DNA of 11,201 bases from Candidatus Bathyarchaeota archaeon (GTDB lineage Archaea > Thermoproteota > Bathyarchaeia > TCS64): NCBI GenBank assembly GCA_030691555.1, contig JAUYEB010000066.1, positions 1 through 11,201 on the forward strand. The letters are read 5' to 3'. Numbering within the stretch: position 1 is the first letter of the stretch; each line of letters starts with the position of its first letter. Of the stretch, positions 5,873-11,201 are shown piece by piece. The notes beneath the pieces are model-generated. The model searched no databases and had not been told where the DNA came from. It saw nothing but the letters and a program-made list of their open reading frames with translations. Both the position numbers and the translations under genes were made by a program.

Positions 5873-6889
5873 CTAGTAGCCGCGCCTGGGGTCGCAGACG
5901 TTCCTCAGCGGCTCCCCCGCGACGTAGCGGCGGAGGTTCTCGGCGAACTGGTCGACTATCCTGTCCCCGATCTTGGGGCTGGAGTGGCTGTCGTGGGGCA
6001 CGAGTAAGACGTTGTCCATCCCCCAGAGGGGGTTATCCTCGGGCAGGGGCTCGACGGCGAAGCAGTCGAGGTAGGCGCCCCCTATCCGCCTCTCCCTGAG
6101 CGCGGCGACCATGGCGTCCTCGTCCGCTATCCTCCCCCGGCCCACGTTGATGAAGTAGCAGGTGTCCTTCATCGCCTCGAACTCCTCCTCGCCGAGGAGC
6201 CCCTCCGTCTCGGGGGTGAGGGGGGCGACGACGACAACATAGTCCGCCTCGGGGAGGTGTTCCCTTATCTCACTCGCCGGGAAGACGAGGTCGACGTTCG
6301 GCACCGGCTCGGGGCGCCTCCGGGTGCCGATGACCCTCATGTCGAAGGCCTTGCAGAGCCTCGCCACCCTCCCACCGATGTTGCCGAGGCCGATTAGTAG
6401 GACGGTGGCCCCCTCCAGGTCGCCGCAGTGTATCTGCCTCCAGCGGCGCCCAGCCTGGTCTACCCTCCTCTCCCCGAGCCGCTTCGCGTGCTCCAGTATG
6501 GCAGCCAGCACGCTCTCGGCGATGGGGACGGTGTGTATCCCGGGGCTGTTCGTGAGCACGACGCCGCCGTCGAGTATCCCCGGGGTGATGTTGTCGCTGA
6601 AGCCGGTGCTGCAGAGCTGGACCCACCTGAGGCTCGGTGTGAAGAACTTCTGGTAGTCCCCCCAGTCGAGCTCCCCCGCGTAGTGGGTGCGGTTTCCCCC
6701 CTCGCCGAGGAGGACCTCGACGCCCTCGACCGTCTTCAACCCGTGGACGATGGTCTCCGGAAGTTCCACAAGCTCGATCTCCGGTGATACTGAGAGTATC
6801 TCCTCGCGGTGCCTCTCGCTGAGCCAGTTGCCGTCGGGGCGCGGGAACTGGTAGCCCCTGGGTATGCCGCTGACTGCTACGCGTATCAA
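5873..6889 (-). CDS. D-isomer-specific 2-hydroxyacid dehydrogenase
   Basis: 338 residues, normal for the family that reversibly reduces 2-oxoacids to D-2-hydroxyacids (glyoxylate/hydroxypyruvate reductases, phosphoglycerate dehydrogenase relatives). The Rossmann motif is LIGLGNIGG (165-173); after the second strand comes GTRRR (188-192), whose arginines suggest NADP(H) preference. Catalytic residues are R251 in NVGRG, E280 in CFAVEPLPEDNPLW and H299 in VPHDSH. No ACT or other regulatory domain follows, so this is not a typical SerA. Start TTG 6889 is supported by a TATA box 28 bases upstream. The exact 2-oxoacid cannot be read from sequence. Confidence 0.92.
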   Translation of the reverse strand: MIRVAVSGIPRGYQFPRPDGNWLSERHREEILSVSPEIELVELPETIVHGLKTVEGVEVLLGEGGNRTHYAGELDWGDYQKFFTPSLRWVQLCSTGFSDNITPGILDGGVVLTNSPGIHTVPIAESVLAAILEHAKRLGERRVDQAGRRWRQIHCGDLEGATVLLIGLGNIGGRVARLCKAFDMRVIGTRRRPEPVPNVDLVFPASEIREHLPEADYVVVVAPLTPETEGLLGEEEFEAMKDTCYFINVGRGRIADEDAMVAALRERRIGGAYLDCFAVEPLPEDNPLWGMDNVLLVPHDSHSSPKIGDRIVDQFAENLRRYVAGEPLRNVCDPRRGY

Positions 6890-6914
6890 GGTACCCTAGG
6901 AGACCCCCGCGGGG

Positions 6915-6920
6915 ATAAAA
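6915..6920 (-). promoter_or_regulatory. TATA box of the hydroxyacid dehydrogenase gene
   Basis: TTTTAT (complement of 6915-6920) is centred 28.5 bases before TTG 6889, so the mRNA is probably leaderless and TTG is the true start. It also lies in the 51-base gap after the stop of the upstream membrane-protein gene. Confidence 0.55.
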
Positions 6921-6940
6921 CACTAGTTGGAGCCTACTCT

Positions 6941-7468
6941 TCAGCTCGCGGGTGGGGGCGGGGGGCTAGTGTCTGTTACCGGAGTCGTCTCCCCGGTCTT
7001 GACCTGTTTAAGGGCCTCCTCCTTCTTCGCCTCCCTGTACTTGGCGATGGACTGGAGGACGCTGAGCCCCACGACGGCGACGGTCAGCCAGATGAAGACG
7101 CGGAGGTCGAGCACAATCTCGGTCGTCAGCTTCGCCTGCGTGAGCCTGAAGCTGCTGTAGCCGAGGTTACCTATGTTGCCGACGCCGACGACGAGGAGGG
7201 CGAAGGCGAGGGAGACTATGTTTGAGGATATGTCTACGATCAGGTAGGTGATCGAGGTCCTGGCTACGAGGGCCTTGACGAGGGCGAGGGCGGAGACGAC
7301 GAGGCCGAGCATCGCCGTCTGTGTCACGAGTGACTGTAGGTTGAGGCCGGTCGCCTCAAGCTGCGATACGGTCGCGCTCGGGATGAACTGGATAGCCCCG
7401 AGTGGCAGGGCCACGAGCACTAGGAAGGTGACGAGCGCCCCCGCCACCTCGCCCCATCTCACCGCCAT
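6941..7468 (-). CDS. Unrecognised four-helix membrane protein with proline-rich tail
   Basis: 175 residues from ATG 7468. Four hydrophobic segments are visible, roughly at 8-28, 46-66, 75-97 and 117-137, followed by a charged helical stretch (YREAKKEEALKQVK) and a short Thr/Pro tail ending in five prolines, Ala and Ser. I do not recognise the family. ATG 7468 is chosen because it begins one base after the stop of the upstream gene, which fits translational coupling; a TTG at 7489 would add seven residues and overlap that gene. It has no promoter of its own, so it is the second gene of a two-gene unit with the anchored protein at 7470-7922. The two may work together at the membrane; that is inference. 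Confidence 0.82.
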   Translation of the reverse strand: MAVRWGEVAGALVTFLVLVALPLGAIQFIPSATVSQLEATGLNLQSLVTQTAMLGLVVSALALVKALVARTSITYLIVDISSNIVSLAFALLVVGVGNIGNLGYSSFRLTQAKLTTEIVLDLRVFIWLTVAVVGLSVLQSIAKYREAKKEEALKQVKTGETTPVTDTSPPPPPAS

Positions 7469-7469
7469 C

Positions 7470-7922
7470 TCAGGTCCCCCCCTCCGCAAGCGCGTTGTAG
7501 TCGAGCCTAACTAGGTCGCTGAGGGTGCTGAAGCTTGTGTAGATGTTGAGCGTCCCATTCCCGTTGGCGTACTGCTGTAGCCTCGCCACGGGGACCTTGA
7601 GGGTGAGGCTCACATCCCTCTGCTCTCCCGGCTGGAGGTTGACGGTGGTAACGTTCTTCACGGAGTATGAGCCGTCGCTGAGCGTTATGCCGAACCCTAT
7701 GCCGAGCTTGACGGGGAGCAGCCCGCCGTTACTCGGCGCCGAGGCGTAGGTAAGCGTCGCGATCTGTGTGGCTGCGTCGACGACGACGGGTATCTGGCCA
7801 CCGCCGCTCGGGGAGACTGTGCTCATCATCGAGAAGATGGTCTGGCCGCATACGAGGAAGAGGCCTATGCTGGCCACCTCCAGGACGATGAGAAGCGCCC
7901 CCAACAACTGAGATGTCTTCAT
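7470..7922 (-). CDS. Unrecognised membrane-anchored extracellular protein
   Basis: 150 residues. An N-terminal hydrophobic helix (about 6-27, after MKTSQ) looks like a signal anchor. The remainder is polar and beta-rich with alternating Val/Thr strands and the phrase LQPGEQRDVSLTLKVPV (96-112), which is typical of immunoglobulin-like or LEA-14/CARDB-like beta-sandwich domains on archaeal cell surfaces, but I cannot assign a named family. ATG 7922 is preceded by AGGTGG (7930-7935) seven bases upstream, and further by TTTATAAA. It is first in a unit with the four-helix membrane protein. Confidence 0.83.
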   Translation of the reverse strand: MKTSQLLGALLIVLEVASIGLFLVCGQTIFSMMSTVSPSGGGQIPVVVDAATQIATLTYASAPSNGGLLPVKLGIGFGITLSDGSYSVKNVTTVNLQPGEQRDVSLTLKVPVARLQQYANGNGTLNIYTSFSTLSDLVRLDYNALAEGGT

Positions 7923-7948
7923 GAAAAATCCACCTATAGAATCATTGG

Positions 7949-7966
7949 GGGGATTTATAAAAAAGG
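7949..7966 (-). promoter_or_regulatory. TATA box for the membrane pair, overlapping a T-run terminator of the M42 gene
   Basis: On the minus strand this reads as a run of six T followed by ATAAATCC. TTTATAAA (7954-7961) is the strongest TATA box in the window and lies upstream of AGGTGG and ATG 7922. The T-run sits about 15-20 bases after the M42 peptidase stop (7981-7983) and would also serve to end that transcript, so one block appears to do both jobs. Confidence 0.5.
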
Positions 7967-7980
7967 GTTTGTAACGGGGG

Positions 7981-9087
7981 CTACTTCTTCCGGTAGACCT
8001 CGACCGTGTGCTTGAGGTCGCTCTTTTCGAGGGCCTTGACGGTGGCGGCTATGAGGCGGCCGGCGTTGGTCAGGTCGCTGAGGCTCACGACCTCGTTGGG
8101 GCTGTGCATGTAGCGGTTGGGGAGGCTGACGAGGCCGGTGATGGTCCCGCCTCGCGTGACCTGTATGGCCCACGCGTCGGTTCCGCTCGCCGAGGGGACC
8201 CCCTGCCGCTGTACGGGTATCTTGCCCTTCTTCGCCTCCTTCTCCATCATCTCCCAGAGGGCACGGGTGAAGTTGGCGCCCACGCCGACGACGGGGCCCT
8301 TCCCGATCTGGACGTCGCTGACCCTGTTTGCATCCACCCCCGGTGCCACGGCGTGGGTGACGTCCGCCGCTATCGCGGCCCATGGCTGGATGTTGTAGGC
8401 CGAGACCTGTGCGCCGCGGAGCCCGATCTCCTCCTGCGTCGTGGCGACCGCGTAGACCTTGATCTTCTTCGGTGGGTCCTTGGCGAGGATGTCGAGGGCC
8501 TCGATGAAGGCCGCGACCGCGCAGATGTCGTCGAAGGCCGGGCCGATGACGAGGTCGGAGCCCTCCCTGCCGAGGTACGCTACACCTGTGTCTGGCGTGA
8601 CCGGGCAGCCCACCTTTACTCCCATCTTGGCGGCCTCATCGGCGGTCGAGGCGCCGAAGTCGATCTTCATGTCCTTGAGCGGGATCGCCTTCTCCCTCTC
8701 GCTCGCGTCGGTGAGGTGCGCCGCCTTCGTGCCGATGGTTCCGAGGACGCAGTCCCCCGGCCCGTCCCCGACCCATATCCTGACCCTCGTCCCGTAGGCG
8801 ACCCTCGGGTCCCAGCCGCCCACCTGGTCGAAGCTCGCGTACCCCTTCTCGTCCACGTGCTTGATGAGGAAGCCGATCTGGTCGTAGTGGCCGGAGAGCA
8901 TAACCGCCCTCTCCCCCGAGCCGAGGGTCCCCACCACGTTCCCGATCACGTCGACGGTGACGGAGTCACAATACTTGCTATAGTACTCGATTATCCGCTT
9001 CCTACGCGGCTCCTCGAAGCCCGTGACGGCGGGCGCGTCCATGAGCTCCCTCAGGACCTTGTACATGTCGATCGGCATATCTTCCAC
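7981..9087 (-). CDS. M42 family metallo-aminopeptidase (TET/deblocking aminopeptidase type)
   Basis: 368 residues, the usual length for M42 peptidases, which form large cytoplasmic tetrahedral shells that trim peptides from the proteasome in archaea. Two-metal site residues are present: SGHYDQIGF (H67, D69), GPAFDD (D186), TTQEEIG (catalytic E219, ligand E220), AADVTHA (D242) and RYMHSPNE (H328). The GH.D motif has Gln where DEIG is common, and the DDICA stretch replaces the more usual DDR. The open frame runs 30 codons further upstream, but a TATA box at 9113-9118 lies inside that extension and is centred 28.5 bases before GTG 9087; ATG 9078 is the alternative. It is divergent from the DDAH-like gene. 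Confidence 0.92.
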   Translation of the reverse strand: MEDMPIDMYKVLRELMDAPAVTGFEEPRRKRIIEYYSKYCDSVTVDVIGNVVGTLGSGERAVMLSGHYDQIGFLIKHVDEKGYASFDQVGGWDPRVAYGTRVRIWVGDGPGDCVLGTIGTKAAHLTDASEREKAIPLKDMKIDFGASTADEAAKMGVKVGCPVTPDTGVAYLGREGSDLVIGPAFDDICAVAAFIEALDILAKDPPKKIKVYAVATTQEEIGLRGAQVSAYNIQPWAAIAADVTHAVAPGVDANRVSDVQIGKGPVVGVGANFTRALWEMMEKEAKKGKIPVQRQGVPSASGTDAWAIQVTRGGTITGLVSLPNRYMHSPNEVVSLSDLTNAGRLIAATVKALEKSDLKHTVEVYRKK

Positions 9088-9167
9088 GGCTATGTGTGGG
9101 GCTGGGAGGGGGTATAAGGTTTGGCGGGGCCTCAACCGTTTTAACGCGTCGGAGCAATACCCTCCCA
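9088..9167. promoter_or_regulatory. Divergent leaderless promoters of the M42 and DDAH-like genes
   Basis: This 80-base spacer holds CTTATA on the complement of 9113-9118, centred 28.5 bases before GTG 9087, and TTTTAA at 9139-9144, centred 27 bases before GTG 9168. The two boxes face outward, about 26 bases apart, so the promoters probably compete or share regulation. I see no clear operator repeat. Confidence 0.55.
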
Positions 9168-9932
9168 GTGGTTTCATTGGAGCCGAAGCACGCGCTCGTG
9201 AGGGACATAGGCGACATGTACAGGAGCTGCCTTTCCACGCACCCGCTCCACTCCACCATCGACCTCGGGCTGGCGAGGGAGCAGCACGCCGCCTACTGCG
9301 AGGCGCTGTCCGAGCTGGGGCTAGAGATCATCAGGGTGCCCCGCGACGACGAGCACCCCGACTCCGTCTTCGTCGAGGACAACGCCGTCGTCCACGGCGG
9401 GAAGGCCCTCGTCTGCAGGATGGCGAAGACGAGCCGCAGGGGGGAGGAGGGTGGCGTCGAGGCGGTCCTCAAGCAGTACGTCAAGGTCAAGCGGGCCACG
9501 TCTCCCGCAACCGTCGAGGGCGGCGACGTCGTCCACCTCGACGACCGACTGGTAAGCGGCATAAGCCAGCGCACGAACCCCGAGGGGGTGGCCCAGATGC
9601 AGGAGTGGCTCGGCGCCCCCGTCTCCACGGTCTTCGACCCAGGGATAATGCACCTGAAGAGCTACGTCACCTACCTCGGTAAGGGGATAATGATAGCCAC
9701 CGAGAGGTACGCGGCCCACCCCGCCCTCGAGGGCTTCCAGGTCATCATACCCCCGAGCAGGGACGAGTACGCGGCGGACACCCTCGCCGTCGGCGACACA
9801 GTCCTCATGGCCGAGGGCTACGAGGAGGCTCACCAGATGGTCGAGGAGTCGGGATTCGAAGTAGTCACCCTGAACGTCTCAGAGATTCAGAAATGCGACG
9901 GCGCCCTGACCTGCATGTCCATACTCTTCTAA
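9168..9932 (+). CDS. Dimethylargininase-like amidinotransferase-superfamily enzyme (DDAH)
   Basis: 254 residues, close to the family length. DDAH hydrolyses N-omega-methylated arginines to citrulline and methylamines; relatives include arginine deiminase. Conserved marks: PDSVFVEDNAVV (64-75, E70/D71 region that binds the guanidine), TVEGGDVVHL (115-124), SGISQRTN (130-137), catalytic H162 in IMHLKSYVTYLG and catalytic C249 in CDGALTCMSILF near the C-terminus. The nucleophile, His and acidic residues are all present, so the enzyme should be active; ornithine/arginine specificity could differ. GTG 9168 is taken as start because a TATA box lies 27 bases before it; the 24 codons upstream in frame are non-coding in composition. 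It is transcribed away from the M42 gene. Confidence 0.9.
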   Translation: MVSLEPKHALVRDIGDMYRSCLSTHPLHSTIDLGLAREQHAAYCEALSELGLEIIRVPRDDEHPDSVFVEDNAVVHGGKALVCRMAKTSRRGEEGGVEAVLKQYVKVKRATSPATVEGGDVVHLDDRLVSGISQRTNPEGVAQMQEWLGAPVSTVFDPGIMHLKSYVTYLGKGIMIATERYAAHPALEGFQVIIPPSRDEYAADTLAVGDTVLMAEGYEEAHQMVEESGFEVVTLNVSEIQKCDGALTCMSILF

Positions 9933-9980
9933 CCCGACCCCCCTCGACGCTAGGCGCAACTCTTTTCCCGCCGATACCGA

Positions 9981-10025
9981 TTTAATCCACCGCCCGGGAG
10001 TACCCCTGCATCAAGCAACGGGAGG
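9981..10025 (+). promoter_or_regulatory. Promoter and ribosome binding site of the GT2 gene
   Basis: TTTAAT (9981-9986) predicts a start near 10011, giving a leader of about 24 bases, and GGGAGG (10020-10025) stands nine bases before ATG 10035. This gene is therefore one of the few here with a clear leader and a strong Shine-Dalgarno site. A T-run at 9963-9966 may end the preceding DDAH-like transcript. Bases 9933-9980 show nothing else. Confidence 0.6.
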
Positions 10026-10034
10026 CTAAATGCA

Positions 10035-11201
10035 ATGATGGAGACTGTGCTCGTTTTCCTCTACTTCGCCTTCACCCTCCTGCTCCTACCATACGGCTAC
10101 AACTGCTTCTACATGGTCTGGCTCTCCACGAAATACACCGGACCCAAGACGGAGAGTGTTAAAAACCACAGCCTCGTCACGGTCCAGCTCCCCGTATACA
10201 ACGAGAAGTTCGTCGTTGAGAGGCTCATCGACTCCGTCTGCGCCATGGACTGGCCGAGGGACAAGCTAGAGATTCTGGTGCTTGACGACAGCACAGACGA
10301 GACCCGCGGGCTCGTGGATGGGGAGGTGGAGAAGCAGAGGGCTAATGGGGTCAACATCAGGGCCATCAGGAGGGAGAAGCGGGTCGGATACAAGGCGGGC
10401 GCCCTCGAGAACGCCCTCCAGTACACGAATGGGAAGTACCTCGCCCTGATAGACGCCGACTTCGTCCCCCCGAGGGACTTCCTCGAGAGGACCGTCGCCG
10501 CCATAGAGACCGACCCCCACATCGGCTTCGTCCAGGCCCGCTGGGACCACATAAACCGCGACTACAGCATGTACACGCAGGCGTTCTCCCTCGCGATCGA
10601 CAGCTACCACATAGTCGAGCAGTCCGCCATGAGCGCCTCGGGCCTCCTATTGAACTTCAACGGCTCCGTTGGCCTCCTCCGAATGGACGCGGTGAGGGAC
10701 GTCGGCGGCTGGAGCTGGGACACGCTCAGCGAGGACATGGACCTCAGCTACCAGATGCAGATCAGGGGCTGGAGATCGATGTACCTCCGCGACCTCACCG
10801 TGAAGGGTGAGATACCGCCGAACATGTCTGCGTTCCGCACCCAGCAGGGGAGGTGGGCGCGCGGCAGCGTCCAGTGCGCCAAGAAGCTCCTAGGATCGGT
10901 GTTGAGGAGCCCGTGCACAGCCGTCCAGAAGATGGAGGCGACGCTCCACCTGACCTACTACATGGTCAGCCTCTGGATGTTCCTGGGCCTGATCGTGACC
11001 GTCCCCCTCCTGGCCTTAAACATGTTCCCCTACGTCACAGCCCCCTGGTACGTGGGCCTCCTCACCCTCTGCACGATAAGCGCCTTCACCCTCTACTTCG
11101 CCACCATCCGCTGGCAGGGGGTGAGCCTGGCCAAGAAGGCGCCGTACATGGGCCTCCTCGCGCTCATCGGCTACGGGATCTCCGCGAAGGTCTCCGTCGA
11201 G
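10035..11201 (+). CDS. Processive GT2 glycosyltransferase, cellulose/mannan-synthase-like (3' truncated)
   Basis: 389 residues are present, open to the right edge. An N-terminal membrane helix (4-30) is followed by a cytoplasmic GT2 catalytic domain: VQLPVYNE (50-57), LVLDDSTDET (81-90, D84/D85 for UDP), KRVGYKAGALENAL (115-128), ALIDADF (137-143, DxD metal site), SEDMD (232-236, catalytic base) and QQGRW (270-274, the QxxRW motif of processive synthases). Membrane helices follow at about 304-330, 337-357 and 366-385. This pattern is that of cellulose synthase-like/CslA glucomannan-synthase-like enzymes that make and export beta-linked chains; sugar and linkage cannot be told. Start ATG 10035 (ATG ATG pair) follows GGGAGG by nine bases. 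What is missing is the C-terminal membrane part. Confidence 0.92.
   Translation, partial: MMETVLVFLYFAFTLLLLPYGYNCFYMVWLSTKYTGPKTESVKNHSLVTVQLPVYNEKFVVERLIDSVCAMDWPRDKLEILVLDDSTDETRGLVDGEVEKQRANGVNIRAIRREKRVGYKAGALENALQYTNGKYLALIDADFVPPRDFLERTVAAIETDPHIGFVQARWDHINRDYSMYTQAFSLAIDSYHIVEQSAMSASGLLLNFNGSVGLLRMDAVRDVGGWSWDTLSEDMDLSYQMQIRGWRSMYLRDLTVKGEIPPNMSAFRTQQGRWARGSVQCAKKLLGSVLRSPCTAVQKMEATLHLTYYMVSLWMFLGLIVTVPLLALNMFPYVTAPWYVGLLTLCTISAFTLYFATIRWQGVSLAKKAPYMGLLALIGYGISAKVSVE

Noticed and set aside
9088..9177. 30-residue N-terminal extension of the M42 peptidase
   Set aside because: It contains the TATA boxes of both divergent genes, and the family N-terminus begins near residue MPIDMYKVL.
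4985..9932. A single pathway or operon joining the hydrolase, dehydrogenase, peptidase and DDAH-like genes
   Set aside because: Nearly each has its own TATA box and their substrates do not connect clearly, so a shared system is not supported.
10030..10038. ATG 10030 as start of the GT2 gene
   Set aside because: It is out of frame and meets a TGA after one further codon; ATG 10035 is in frame and well spaced from GGGAGG.

Overview
The window looks like a chromosomal segment of a GC-rich archaeon, probably of the TACK/Thermoproteota side, although the sequence alone does not fix the lineage. The archaeal signs are consistent. AT-rich TATA boxes of the TTTAAA/TTATAA type stand out in GC-rich spacers and lie 27-29 bases from the start codon of several genes, so many transcripts should be leaderless. 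TTG, GTG and ATG starts are mixed, Arg is mostly AGG, genes are tightly packed, and the gene content (small AlaX, M42 peptidase, creatininase family, Yip1) is common in archaea. No mobile element, CRISPR array, tRNA or rRNA is visible.

Layout. At the left edge are the last codons of an unidentified plus-strand gene (1-77). A spacer without protein genes (78-471) follows; its right half looks like a free-standing structured RNA gene (about 301-441) with its own TATA box and a T-rich end. Next come a minus-strand Yip1-type membrane protein, then a divergent plus-strand pair of an AlaX-like tRNA-editing domain protein and an unusual proline-racemase-family protein. Minus-strand creatininase-family protein converges on this pair. 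Divergent from it is a small protein of unknown function, which converges with a DHH/DHHA1 phosphoesterase so tightly that the two stop codons share a CTAG.

Further right, all on the minus strand, are a cytoplasmic class A beta-lactamase-like serine hydrolase, a D-isomer-specific 2-hydroxyacid dehydrogenase, a two-gene unit of an exported/anchored protein and a four-helix membrane protein (both unrecognised), and an M42 metallopeptidase. Plus-strand dimethylargininase-like (DDAH) and processive GT2 glycosyltransferase genes finish the window; the last runs off the right edge.

Most genes have their own promoter, so the region reads as many short transcription units rather than one pathway. 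The only clear operons are AlaX plus racemase-like (1204-2703) and the small membrane pair (7922 to 6941). The items most worth a second look are the orphan structured RNA, the rebuilt active site of the proline-racemase-like protein, and the unknown membrane/exported pair.
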